From NCBI RefSeq assembly GCF_013410035.1, contig NZ_JACCBW010000001.1, positions 1,426,001-1,490,000 on the forward strand: a stretch of 64,000 nt of DNA, written 5' to 3'. The notes beneath the pieces were generated by a model, which had not been told where the DNA came from, ran no database searches, and saw only the letters and a program-made list of their open reading frames with translations. The translations under genes were made by a program, and so were the position numbers. Below are positions 46,332 to 55,100 of the stretch, piece after piece. Every line of letters begins with the position of its first letter. Within the stretch, counting starts at the first letter, position 1. The DNA is from Nocardioides cavernae (GTDB lineage: Bacteria > Actinomycetota > Actinomycetes > Propionibacteriales > Nocardioidaceae).

Positions 46332-46784
46332 GTGCCGAAGTCCACCACGATCACCACCGGGGAGAAGACCTCGCTCTTCACCGTCAGGTTCCTGGTCGCC
46401 CTGCTGCTCGTCGTCGCCGGCATCGCCTGGATCGCGTACTACTACGTCGGTCCGCGCGGCAACCCGCTCGCCTTCCCGCCCGTCGAGGGCAGCCCGAAGG
46501 CGATCGCCGACCTCGGTCGCTGGAACTACCTCATCGGCTTCGGCGCCCTCATGCTCGGCCTGATGGTGTCGGCCCACCCGTCCACCCCGCTCGGCCGCGG
46601 CCGCGGCGTCGTGGTCGGCATGCTCGGCTGCTTCCTGGTCGGCCTGCTGTGGATCTGCACCTTCTACGTCTTCTCCGACGACCTGTCCAAGCTGTGGGTG
46701 ATGAACGACCTCGGCCAGTGGAACCTCGTCGTCGGCATCGCGTTCATGGCGGTCGGGTTCAGCTTCGCCACCAAGTGGGAGTAG
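46332..46784 (+). CDS. crgA: CrgA-like cell division protein, internally duplicated
   Basis: CrgA is a small two-helix membrane protein that helps place and time the division septum with FtsZ and PBPs. Here the product is 150 residues instead of the usual 80-95 and contains two CrgA-like units (about 19-81 and 93-150). Each unit has a helix, a loop ending DLG(R/Q)WN, and a second helix (YLIGFGALMLGLMVS and LVVGIAFMAVGFSFA). The C-terminal unit ends with the typical FATKWE. The GTG at 46332 follows an AGGAGC. Position between DUF881 and rhomboid is conserved. Four membrane helices are expected. Confidence 0.85.
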   Translation: MPKSTTITTGEKTSLFTVRFLVALLLVVAGIAWIAYYYVGPRGNPLAFPPVEGSPKAIADLGRWNYLIGFGALMLGLMVSAHPSTPLGRGRGVVVGMLGCFLVGLLWICTFYVFSDDLSKLWVMNDLGQWNLVVGIAFMAVGFSFATKWE

Positions 46785-46825
46785 GTTTCTCCCGCGGCCG
46801 TCCACCGGCCACCAGCATTCGTCGC

Positions 46826-46885
46826 CTCGAGCGGTGAGTGAGGCGCCTTCCTGGGGAAGGGAAGGCGTCTCTCTCACCGCTCGAG
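46826..46885 (+). terminator. Long hairpin terminator of crgA
   Basis: CTCGAGCGGTGAG (46826-46838) pairs with CTCACCGCTCGAG (46873-46885), and CGCCTTCC (46844-46851) with GGAAGGCG (46860-46867). A short TCGTTTC follows. It may act on both strands, since crgA and the rhomboid gene converge. Confidence 0.7.
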
Positions 46886-46920
46886 TCGTTTCAGGTCCAA
46901 TCCCGGCGCTCGCGACGCAC

Positions 46921-47010
46921 CCGGGGGTTGTCAGGCTTTCGCTGACGTTGTCAGGCGTTGCAGAGGCCGACAACGTCAGCGATCCCCGGTCGCCCGGGGA
47001 TTCCTCCACG
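46921..47010. repeat. Palindromic intergenic repeat A, copy 2 (inverted)
   Basis: GCTGACGTTGTC (46941-46952), a 16-base spacer and GACAACGTCAGC (46969-46980) continue into a GATCCCCGG / CCGGGGATT dyad (46981-47002). The reverse complement matches 13349-13450 over about 60 bases, including 14 of 16 spacer positions. It lies in the crgA-rhomboid intergenic region. Confidence 0.75.
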
Positions 47011-47029
47011 GGCTCGAAGGCACCGACCG

Positions 47030-47107
47030 ATTTCCACACTGTGGAGAACTGCTGTGGAGAATTACACCGGTGTAGTTGTCCACAGATGTGTGCACACCTG
47101 TGGGTAA
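47030..47107. other. Cluster of DnaA-box-like 9-mers
   Basis: Within 78 bases lie TTGTCCACA (47076-47084, plus), the same motif class as TTCTCCACA twice on the minus strand (47040-47048 and 47053-47061), TTACCCACA on the minus strand (47099-47107) and ATTTCCACA on the plus strand (47030-47038). TTGTCCACA is the preferred DnaA box of high-GC actinobacteria. Two perfect palindromes, TACACCGGTGTA (47063-47074) and GTGTGCACAC (47088-47097), lie between them. The patch is richer in A/T than its surroundings but has no long A/T-rich unwinding region. It fills the space up to the rhomboid stop. Confidence 0.6.
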
Positions 47108-47117
47108 TCCGGGGCGG

Positions 47118-48083
47118 TCAGCCGAGGGCCGTCGCGCGGACGAACGCCAGGGCGAGCAGCAGCACGACGAGCAGGCCCACGCCCGCCCACTGCACCAGCG
47201 CGCGGCGCGCGCGAGGGGCGTACGCGATGACGACGGCGCAGGCGGCGCCGCCGAGGAACCCGCCGAGGTGGCCCTGCCACGAGATCGAGCTCCAGCCGAC
47301 GACGGTGATGACGACGCCGAGGACGAGGTTCTGCACGAGCCACTGGGAGTCCAGCCTGGCCTTGCGGGCGACCACGAGCAGGGCGCCGAGCAGCCCGAAG
47401 AGGGCGCCGGACGCGCCGACGGTCGAGCCGTCGGGATCGCTGAGGTAGAGCACCAGCGTCGAGGAGGCGAGCGCGGCCACGACGTAGATCGCGAGGAACC
47501 GGGCGCGACCGACGATGCCCTCGAGGGCCGGTCCGAAGATGAACAGGGCGAACATGTTCATCGCGACGTGCCAGATCTCGACGTGGGTGAAGGCGGTGGT
47601 GATCAGCTGCCACCACGCGCCATCGGCCACGCCGGCCTTCCAGAACCCGTCGCCGTTGGTGAAGCCGGTGCAGATCTGCGAGGTCGGGATGCCGGGGTAG
47701 TACTGCTCCGGCGTCGAGGTCGACCCGCAGCTGCCGGTGGGCGCCAGCGCGAGCCAGTCGGCCACGCGGGAGAGCCGGCCGCCGGTGGCGGTGATGAGGA
47801 GCCAGACGGCGGCGTTGATGCCGATGAGGACGAAGGTCGTCAGCCGGGGGTCGCCGCTGCGCTCACCGCCGTACATCGCCCGGTTCTGGCGCGAGCCCTT
47901 GTTCGCCTGCTTGACGCAGTCGGGGCACTGGAAGCCGACGGCGGCGTCCCGCATGCAGTCGGGGCAGATCGGCTTGTCGCAGCGCTGGCAACGGATCCAG
48001 GTCTCGCGGTCGGGGTGCCGGTAGCACGTCGGCACCCCGGCCGCGGTCTGGTCCGCAGTCGGCCCCTCGGGCGGCTGGGTCAT
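47118..48083 (-). CDS. Rhomboid-family intramembrane serine protease with zinc-ribbon N-terminus
   Basis: The 321-residue protein has an N-terminal cysteine-rich domain (about 18-62; CYRHPDRETWIRCQRCDKPICPDCM and CPDC), a B-box-like zinc finger common in actinobacterial rhomboids. A six-helix rhomboid domain follows. The catalytic Ser is in GASGALFG (about 225) and the His in WQGHLGGFLGG (about 272), with the family HVEIWHVAMNMFAL upstream. It cleaves membrane protein segments; its substrates are unknown. The gene converges on crgA, from which it is separated by the 333-base structured region. PPIase lies upstream, 37 bases away. Confidence 0.92.
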   Translation of the reverse strand: MTQPPEGPTADQTAAGVPTCYRHPDRETWIRCQRCDKPICPDCMRDAAVGFQCPDCVKQANKGSRQNRAMYGGERSGDPRLTTFVLIGINAAVWLLITATGGRLSRVADWLALAPTGSCGSTSTPEQYYPGIPTSQICTGFTNGDGFWKAGVADGAWWQLITTAFTHVEIWHVAMNMFALFIFGPALEGIVGRARFLAIYVVAALASSTLVLYLSDPDGSTVGASGALFGLLGALLVVARKARLDSQWLVQNLVLGVVITVVGWSSISWQGHLGGFLGGAACAVVIAYAPRARRALVQWAGVGLLVVLLLALAFVRATALG

Positions 48084-48119
48084 CGGCTGTGGATCAGTGG
48101 TGCGACGGTGGTCGGCGCG

Positions 48120-48632
48120 TCAGCGCTCGATCGTCACGGACTCGATCACGACCGGGTCCGACGGGCGGTCCATCGCACCGGTCGACGTGGTGGCGATCGC
48201 GTCGACGACGTCGCGGCTGGCCTGGTCGGCGACCTCGCCGAAGATCGTGTGCTTGCGGTTGAGCCACGGCGTCGCGGCCACGGTGATGAAGAACTGCGAG
48301 CCGTTGGTGCCGGGACCGGCGTTGGCCATCGCGAGCAGGTAGGGCTTGTCGAAGACGAGCTCGGGGTGGATCTCGTCCTTGAACGTGTAGCCCGGGCCGC
48401 CGGTGCCGGTGCCGAGCGGGCAGCCGCCCTGGATCATGAAGCCGTCGATGACGCGGTGGAAGCCGAGGCCGTCGTAGTACTTCTCGCCCGAGCGACCGGC
48501 GTCGTCGCGGTAGTCCTTGGTGCCCTCGGCGAGGCCGACGAAGTTGTCGACCGTCTCGGGCGCGTGGTTCGGGAACAGGTTGACGACGATGTCGCCCCGG
48601 TTGGTCTTGAAGGTCGCCTTGGGGTCGGCCAT
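48120..48632 (-). CDS. ppiA: Cyclophilin-type peptidyl-prolyl cis-trans isomerase
   Basis: This 170-residue cytoplasmic cyclophilin isomerises Xaa-Pro bonds. The catalytic FHRVIDGFMIQGG (about 66-78; Arg of FHRV) and the NGSQFFIT core (about 113) are present, as is the WLNRKHTIFGEV block. The ATG at 48632 follows GAGAGG and gives the usual start MADPKATFKTNRGDI. It lies upstream of the rhomboid gene on the same strand, as in most actinobacteria, close to the gyrase and kinase genes. Confidence 0.95.
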   Translation of the reverse strand: MADPKATFKTNRGDIVVNLFPNHAPETVDNFVGLAEGTKDYRDDAGRSGEKYYDGLGFHRVIDGFMIQGGCPLGTGTGGPGYTFKDEIHPELVFDKPYLLAMANAGPGTNGSQFFITVAATPWLNRKHTIFGEVADQASRDVVDAIATTSTGAMDRPSDPVVIESVTIER

Positions 48633-48771
48633 GGAAGTGCCTCTCGAGTGATGTCTGTGTGCGGGTCGATCCTGCCACGCGGCACCCACGCGGGGCCGAC
48701 CACCCGGGAGGGGCTGGCCGCCCCTTGGGGGGCATGGTGAGATGGAGACACACTGACTGAGGAGGTCACGC

Positions 48772-49581
48772 ATGCCTTTCGGCCGCAAGAAGTCCCTCGT
48801 GGACCGCGCCCACGACTATGTCGAGCAGCTCTCGGAGACCGTCACCGAGACCGTCATCCCCCAGCTGGAGCAGGCGTGGGACCAGGCCGTGGAGAAGGCG
48901 GGCCCGGCCCTGTCCGACGCCCGTGACAAGGCCGCCCCGCTGATCGACGAGGGTCGTACGCGCGCCAGCGGCGCCGCTGCCGCCGGGGCCACCCTCGCCG
49001 CGGCCAAGACCGCCGAGGCGCGGGAGAAGGCCGCGCCCCTGCTGGCCGAGGCCCGTGCCGCCGCGGCCGACAAGGCCGCCGTCGCCGCGGCGCTCGCCTC
49101 CGAGCGCGCCGCCGAGGGTCGCGACCTCGCGACCGCGAAGGTCAACGAGCTCCGCGGGATCGAGCCCGAGCCGAAGGGCGGCCGGCTCAAGAAGCTGTTC
49201 CTGATCGGCGGCCTGCTCGCCCTCGGTGGCTTCGTGTTCAGCAAGCTCAAGGGCAAGCAGGACGCGGACGCCAACTGGCAGTCGACCTACGTCCCGCCGG
49301 CACCGCCGAAGGCCACGACCCCGCCCGCCACCGCGGGCGCGGCGACCGCCGGCGCGGCGTCCACCGGCGCGGCAGCGGGCGGCGACCCGCTCACCGACCC
49401 GCTCCCCGAGGAGGTCACGGCCGACGACGTCGTGACCGTGGACCCCCCGGCGACCGACGACATCGGTGGCGGTGCCCCCGGCGAGGCGATCAGCGACGCC
49501 GTGGAGGACCCGCACGAGGCCACGACGCCGGACGAGCCGGCCGAGGTCATCGACATCGACGACGTGCCCAGGAAGAGCTAG
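48772..49581 (+). CDS. Ala-rich helical membrane-associated protein (DUF5324-like)
   Basis: The 269-residue protein has a long amphipathic Ala/Lys/Glu-rich helical region (about 10-130), recalling apolipoprotein-like repeats with recurring ARDKAAPL and AREKAAPL units. One membrane helix (LFLIGGLLALGGFVF, about 142-157) and a Pro/Ala/Thr-rich acidic C-terminal tail follow. Similar proteins (often DUF5324) lie near ppiA in Streptomyces, so the position supports that link. The ATG follows GAGGAGG. It is divergent from ppiA, and a strong hairpin follows its stop. Function is unknown. Confidence 0.65.
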   Translation: MPFGRKKSLVDRAHDYVEQLSETVTETVIPQLEQAWDQAVEKAGPALSDARDKAAPLIDEGRTRASGAAAAGATLAAAKTAEAREKAAPLLAEARAAAADKAAVAAALASERAAEGRDLATAKVNELRGIEPEPKGGRLKKLFLIGGLLALGGFVFSKLKGKQDADANWQSTYVPPAPPKATTPPATAGAATAGAASTGAAAGGDPLTDPLPEEVTADDVVTVDPPATDDIGGGAPGEAISDAVEDPHEATTPDEPAEVIDIDDVPRKS

Positions 49582-49602
49582 GCGCCAGCCACACCACGCC
49601 GT

Positions 49603-49641
49603 GTCGAGCGCGGTCGGGACCCGGTCCCGACCGCGCTCGAC
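49603..49641. terminator. Bidirectional hairpin terminator
   Basis: Perfect 19-base arms (49603-49621 and 49623-49641) around one base lie between the convergent helical-protein and siderophore-interacting-protein genes. Confidence 0.75.
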
Positions 49642-49676
49642 GTGCGTCCGAGGGTGGTCGCGGCGATCGGCGGGGG

Positions 49677-50393
49677 TCAGGCCTCGGCGGCCGCGAGGGC
49701 GGACTTCCACTCGCGGAAGCCCTCCTCGGTCCGACCGCGCCGCCAGTAGCCGGAGATCGACGCGTCGGCACGCGGCAGGCCGCGCTCCTTCAGCAGGTAG
49801 GGCCGGACGGCGTGCATGACCTCCTGCGCCTCCCCGTGCACGAACGCCTGCACCCTGCCCTCCGGCCACGGCCAGGCGCGTACGGCGTCGCTGAGCTGCT
49901 CGTCGCTGCCGTCACGGTGCAGGAAGCGGAGCTCGACACCGACCGGGGCGTCGAGGGCCGGCTCGTGGTCGGCCGAGTCCACCAGCACGAGGGCGATCCC
50001 GACGGCATCCGGCGGGAGGGCCGCCAGCGCGGCCGAGATGGCAGGTACGGCCGACTCGTCGCCGGCGAGCAGGTGGGCGTCGGCGCCGGGGTCGGGGGCG
50101 TACGCACCACCCGGCCCGTTGACGGTGAGGGTGTCGCCCGGCTGCGCGCGGCGCGCCCACGGCCCGGCGACGCCGCTGTCGCCGTGGAGGACGAAGTCGA
50201 TGGCGAGGGTGCCGGCCTCCACGTCGGGGTGCAGCGCGGTGTAGGTGCGTACGGCGTCGGGGAGGACGAGCTTGACGTAGCGGTCGGTGAACGCGCTGCC
50301 GGCGAACGCCGAGAGGTCATCGGAGCGGAACCACACCCGACGCAACGTCGGGGTCAGGTCCTCGGTGGAGGTGACGACCAGGCGTGTGCTCAC
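49677..50393 (-). CDS. Siderophore-interacting protein (FAD-dependent ferric reductase)
   Basis: SIP-family flavoproteins reduce ferric siderophores in the cytoplasm. The 238-residue protein has the FAD-binding domain (about 1-105; RYVKLVLP and RTYTALHPD, the flavin-binding RxYT motif) and an NAD(P)H-domain with LLAGDESAVPAIS (about 122). The C-terminal segment YWRRGRTEEGFREWK is characteristic of the family. The GTG at 50393 overlaps the stop of the DUF3817 gene (GTGA). No siderophore transport or synthesis genes are nearby. Iron control could not be seen. Confidence 0.9.
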   Translation of the reverse strand: MSTRLVVTSTEDLTPTLRRVWFRSDDLSAFAGSAFTDRYVKLVLPDAVRTYTALHPDVEAGTLAIDFVLHGDSGVAGPWARRAQPGDTLTVNGPGGAYAPDPGADAHLLAGDESAVPAISAALAALPPDAVGIALVLVDSADHEPALDAPVGVELRFLHRDGSDEQLSDAVRAWPWPEGRVQAFVHGEAQEVMHAVRPYLLKERGLPRADASISGYWRRGRTEEGFREWKSALAAAEA

Positions 50394-50770
50394 GCGAGCT
50401 CGGGGTGCTCGGCGCGGGCACGCTGCGTCGCGCGGTGCTCGGCCCAGAACGAGAGGACCGGGACGGTGCCGCAGACCAGCGTCACGAGGGTGAAGGGGAG
50501 GTCCCACCGCGCGCGGCGCGAGAGCAGGAACGCGCAGAACAGGAAGATCATGTAGAGCCAGCCGTGGGCGACGCCGAGGTAGGTCGTGATCGCCTCACCG
50601 ACCTCCTGGGCCGTCGAGCCGGTGCTGACCCACGCGGGCGTGCTGTCGAAGACGCCCCACATGGGAGATCCGTCGAAGTTGGCGAGCGGGACGCCGACGA
50701 GGCAGAGGACCACGAGCAGGACACCGACGACGGTGGCCATGACGCGGTAGGCGAGGAGGGTGCGTGACAC
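50390..50770 (-). CDS. DUF3817 integral membrane protein
   Basis: The 126-residue protein has three membrane helices with the DUF3817 pattern. YRVMATVVGVLLVVLC is helix 1, and HGWLYMIFLFCAFLLSRR with the conserved His lies in the middle. A third helix and a charged end RATQRARAEHPELA follow. The family is widespread in actinobacteria and of unknown role, sometimes next to cytochrome oxidase assembly genes such as the SURF1 gene here. The GTG at 50770 starts nine bases after the SURF1 stop, and its stop overlaps the SIP gene start. Confidence 0.85.
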   Translation of the reverse strand: MSRTLLAYRVMATVVGVLLVVLCLVGVPLANFDGSPMWGVFDSTPAWVSTGSTAQEVGEAITTYLGVAHGWLYMIFLFCAFLLSRRARWDLPFTLVTLVCGTVPVLSFWAEHRATQRARAEHPELA

Positions 50771-50779
50771 GGGGTGAAC

Positions 50780-51508
50780 CTATCCGGACGGGGGTGGGGG
50801 GAGCTCGTCGGTCGTGGCGTCCTTGCGCCAGCGCCACCAGATGAACGCCGCGAAGGCGCCGAAGACCCACCACTCGAAGGCGTAGAGCAGGTTGCGGATC
50901 CCGGTGAACCGGCTGGGCTCGGGCAGCGCCTCGAGCTCGGCGTCGTCGAGTCCCGGACCGGGCTCCTGGCTCACGACGTAGGCGGAGTAGAGGTCGATGT
51001 CGACGCGCTGCACCGCGTCGGCGACCCGGATCTCGGGGAAGACGTCGTCGTCCGGGTCGTCGTCGACGACCAGGGTGCCCTCGGGCGGCTGCAGCCACCC
51101 GACGACTTCGGCCGTCCCGGACACGGCCAGCAGGTCGGGGTCGGGCTCGGGCGCCCAGCCGCGGACGACGAGCACGGCCGACTCGTCGACGTGCAGCGGC
51201 GCCACGGCCCAGTAGCCCGGCTGCCCGTCTTGGTCGCGGTCGGCGACCCAGAAGCCGCCGTCGAGCCACTCCCCGGACACCTCGACCGGCCGCCCCAGGT
51301 CGGGCGCCGGGAACGGGTCGTCGCCGCCCATCACGTCCGTCAACGGGACCGGCGTCGCGCCGGTGAGGTCGAGCGCCTCGGCGTCGCGATGGGCCTGCCA
51401 GGCGTCGTACTGCCACTTCCCGAGCATCCCGGCCAGGCCGACGAGGACCAGCGCGAGGGCCGCTGCGCCGAGGTCGGTCAGCAGGCCGGGTCGGCGGGGG
51501 GCGGTCAC
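50780..51508 (-). CDS. SURF1-family cytochrome oxidase assembly protein
   Basis: SURF1 proteins help insert heme into cytochrome c oxidase. The 242-residue protein shows two membrane helices, one near the N-terminus (about 13-35) and one near the C-terminus (about 205-225). An extracytoplasmic domain with VSGEWLDGGFWVADR and GYWAVAPLHVD lies between. The typical N-terminal LGKWQYDAW and the VLVVRGW block are present. The GTG at 51508 places the start just before helix 1. It is followed by DUF3817 and SIP genes, likely as one operon. Confidence 0.88.
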   Translation of the reverse strand: MTAPRRPGLLTDLGAAALALVLVGLAGMLGKWQYDAWQAHRDAEALDLTGATPVPLTDVMGGDDPFPAPDLGRPVEVSGEWLDGGFWVADRDQDGQPGYWAVAPLHVDESAVLVVRGWAPEPDPDLLAVSGTAEVVGWLQPPEGTLVVDDDPDDDVFPEIRVADAVQRVDIDLYSAYVVSQEPGPGLDDAELEALPEPSRFTGIRNLLYAFEWWVFGAFAAFIWWRWRKDATTDELPPPPSG

Positions 51509-51567
51509 GGCCCCGATTCTCCCAGCCGGGCGGTGAGCCTCGCGCCCCGGCCGTGCCCTCGACCCCC

Positions 51568-52104
51568 TCAGGCGCCGAAGAGGTCCTCGAGCGTCGGCGC
51601 GGGCGTGCGCGGGATGGCCAGCCACTCCGACCAGGTCAGGTCGCGCCCGACGTAGCGCGGCGCGCGCAGCGGCCACTCGCGGGCGATCCACCCCGGCACG
51701 AACGCGTCCAGCGTCCGCTCCACCTCGGTGCCGACGTGCTCGTCGCGCACCCACCACGAGATGTCGGCGTCGGCGCCGGGCTTGTCGGTGGGGTCGATGT
51801 AGACGCAGCCGACGAGCTCGGTCTCGTCCGCGTCGAGGAGCGCGTAGTTGAAGGACAGGTGGGCCTGCGCCTCGTCCCAGTGGTGCTGGAGGTCCTCCCG
51901 GTCCTGCTCGGCCGTCATGTCGGCGGGCGGCCACCCCCAGGCCTCCCCGTACGTCTCCCACAGGCGCTCGCGCGAGCCCATCACGGCAGGCATGTCGAGG
52001 TCGGTGTCGTCGGGGTGGATCGGCCGCAGGTGATGGCCGGTGGCGAGCTCCACGCGGGTCGGGTGGTCCCACCCGCGGGGCAGCCAGGTCGTCGTCTCGG
52101 TCAT
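51568..52104 (-). CDS. GNAT-family N-acetyltransferase-like protein
   Basis: The 178-residue protein starts MTETTTWLPRGWDHPTRVEL and has a GNAT-like fold: a first helix and strand region LRPIHPDDTDLDMPAV, a middle region SFNYALLDADETELVGCVYIDP (beta 4) and DISWWVRDEHVGTEVERTLDAFVPGWI, where the acetyl-CoA loop usually lies. The loop QxxGxG is replaced by DEHVGTEVE, so acetyl-CoA binding is not certain. The ATG at 52104 follows an AGGAGAT. It is alone between SURF1 and the SARP gene. The substrate is unknown. Confidence 0.65.
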   Translation of the reverse strand: MTETTTWLPRGWDHPTRVELATGHHLRPIHPDDTDLDMPAVMGSRERLWETYGEAWGWPPADMTAEQDREDLQHHWDEAQAHLSFNYALLDADETELVGCVYIDPTDKPGADADISWWVRDEHVGTEVERTLDAFVPGWIAREWPLRAPRYVGRDLTWSEWLAIPRTPAPTLEDLFGA

Positions 52105-52181
52105 CGGATCTCCTCTTCGTCGGTGGCCCTCGGTGGGCCGGCAGGACCACGCTCCCGCAACGTCCTTGTCGATGCCTTGCG

Positions 52182-55100
52182 TCAGGCTGACCACAGCCGC
52201 GCCCCCTGCGCAGCGGCCGTACGGCGCGCCTCGTGCCGGCTGGCGCCGGCCTCCTCCGCTCGCCCGAGTGCGTCGGACGCCTCGGCGGAGAGCTCGAGCA
52301 GGCGCGGGAGGACGAGCACCTCGCCCACCTCGCGCGCGGTCACGACCGCGCGCTCGAGCACCGCCAGCGCCTCGCGGGGGCGCTCGGCGCGCAGCAGGAG
52401 GTCCGCGTGCACCGCTGCGACCAGGGTGCCGAACATGTGGTGCCCCGGCTCGACGTAGCGCGCGACCGTCGCGCCGACCTGCTCGAGCGCCGTGGCCGTC
52501 GCTCCGGACGCGTCGCTGCGGGCGAGCGCCCACGCCGACGGGGGCAGGCCGAAGACGGCGAACTGGTCCGCGCCCGAGCTCCGCGCCACGTCGAGGGCGC
52601 GGTCGCCGGCACGTCGTGCCTCCGCCTCGTCGGCGCGCCACACCGCGCTCCACGCGAGCAGGAGCTCGACGTAGACGGTCGTGTAGGCATGGTCGATCCG
52701 GTCGAGCACCTGACGGGCGGAGCGGGCGGTCTCGGCCGCCTCGGGCGCGCCGAGCAGCGTGAGGGTGAGGGTCAACCAGCCGCGCAGGGCTGCCGACGGG
52801 TCCTGCACCAGCACGTCGAGCGGTGCCGGGGGCAGGTCGTCGACCAGCACGATGCCGCGCTCGAGGTGCTCGCGCGCCTCGCCGAGGCGGCCCTGCAGGA
52901 GTCGTACCTGACCGACGGCCTGGGCTGCTGCGACCTCCAGCCACGGCTCTCGCGTACGAGCGGCCGCGGCCTCGAGGTCGGCGAGCAGCGTGTCCGCCTC
53001 GCCCAGCGCTCCGCGGACGAGGGCCGAGCCCCAGGCGCCCCACAACCCGGCCAGCAGCTGCTCCGCGCTCCCGCAGCGGCGGGCCAGCTCGAGGGCGTGG
53101 GACCGGTGCTCCGCCACGTCGGGGTGGTCGTAGCCCAGCCGGCGTGACAGCAGCGCCGCCAGCCGGATCCGCACGTCGAGCTCGAGCGGCTCACCGACGG
53201 TCGGGGCGAGGCGGGGCACGGCGGTCAGGGCGGCGCGCAGCAGCCGCTCGGCGTCGCCGGGGGCGGCACGGCGTTCGGCGACGTCGGCGGCGCGTACGGC
53301 GGCGCGCACGGCCGCGCCGGCATCCCCCACGGCACCGGCGCTCAGGTGGTGGTGCGCGACCCGCGCCGCGTGCTGCTCCGCGTCACCGTGCCGTCGTACG
53401 AGCGCTGCCGCGACCTGGGCGTGCCACGTCGCGCGCCGGACGGGACCCACGGAGCCCTCCAGCACCTCGCGCACGAGCGCGTGGCTGAAGCCCTGCACAC
53501 CGGGCCCGGCGTCCACCAGGAGCCCTGCCGCGGTGGCCCGGTCGAGCGCCGGCGCCAGCACGTCGGCCGGCCGGCCGAGGACCTCCTGCAGGAGCGGGAG
53601 GTCGACCTCGCGACCGAGCACCGCGGCCGCACCCAGGACCTCGCGGTCATCTGCGGGCAGACCGCGCAGCCGCCCCTCCACCACGGCCGACACGGTGCGC
53701 GGGACGGGCACGTCCGCCCGGCCGCCTGCGCTGCGCTCCTGCGCCAGCAACCGGGTGAGCTCGACGAGGTAGAACGGGTTGCCGTCCGTGCGCTCGCGCA
53801 ACGCGGCGGCGACCCCGGCGCGCAGCTCGGAGCCGAGGTGGTGCTCGACGAGCGTGGCCACGTCGGGCTCGTCCAGCCCCCGCAGTGGCAGGACGGTGCC
53901 GCCGGACCGCCCGACAGAGGCCTGCACGTCGACCGCGGGGCCGCCGTCGACGTCGCGGGTGGTGGCGACCACGCACACCCGCCCCGGCCGGCGGGCGCGG
54001 CTGAGGTAGCGCAGGAGGGCGACCGACTCCTCGTCGGCGTCGTGGACGTCCTCGAGCACGACCAGGACCGGGCGCTCGAGCGAGGTCACGTCGAGCAGCC
54101 GCGCGATCGCGTCGAAGAGCCGCAGCCGTGCCCGGTCGGGGTCGTCGGTCGTCCAGGTGGTTCCTCCCCGGGCCTCCGTGGCGAGCGCCGGGACCAGCAC
54201 GGCCAGCGCGTCGGTCGCGCCCGGCACCGCGCCGGTCGCGGCCCGGGCGGCGTCGGGTCCGACCAGCTCCACGAGCGCGGTCAGGACCTGCTCCCACGGC
54301 CACAGCGGCGAGGTCCCCTCGTCGTCCCAGCAGGTGCCGCGCACGACGAGGGCGGGCTCCGGTCGCTGCGCGACCTGATCGGCCAGCGCGTCGACCAGCC
54401 GGGACTTGCCGATGCCGGGCTCCCCGACGACGCAGCCGTAGGTCATCCGGCCGGCCACAGCCTCGTCCACCAGCCCGACCAGCCGCGCCAGCTCGTCCGT
54501 ACGCCCCACCAGCGGCTCGGCGACCGGGGCCGCAGAGGTGGGAGGGACGGGCGGAGGGACCACGGCAACGGACCCCGCGGCGACGGCCCGGGGAGCGACC
54601 GTGTCGTCGAGGGCCGGGTCCTGCCGCAGGATGCGCTGCCACAACCGCTGCAGGTCGGGGCCCGGGTCGATGCCCAGCTCCTCGGCGAGCGCCCGGCGCG
54701 CGCGGTCGTACACCGCCAGGGCGTCGGCCTGCCGGCCGGCGCGGTAGAGAGCGAGCATCAGCGCGCGGTGCAGCGACTCGCGCAGCGGGTGGTCGGCGAC
54801 GAGGGTCGGCAGGGTGTCGAGCAGCTGCTCGTGGCGTCCCAGCGCCAGCGCGGCCTCGGCCACCAGCTCATGGCAGGCCAGCCGCTGCTCGGCGAGCCGG
54901 TCGGCCTCGAGGTGGGCGAAGTCGCCGGGGACGTCGGCGTAGGGGCGGCCGCGCCACAGCCCGAGCGCGTCCGCGGCCGAGTCATGGGCGCCGGCGACGT
55001 CGCCCTCGGCCAGCATCCGGCGTGCGGAGGCCATCCGCCGACCCACGACGATCGCATCGACCTCGCAGGCGTCGGTCGCCAGCAGGTAGCCCGAGGACTG

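Noticed and set aside
47030..47107. The DnaA-box-like cluster as the chromosomal oriC
   Set aside because: dnaA and dnaN are not present, no A/T-rich unwinding region is seen, and gene order places oriC beyond gyrB at the right edge.
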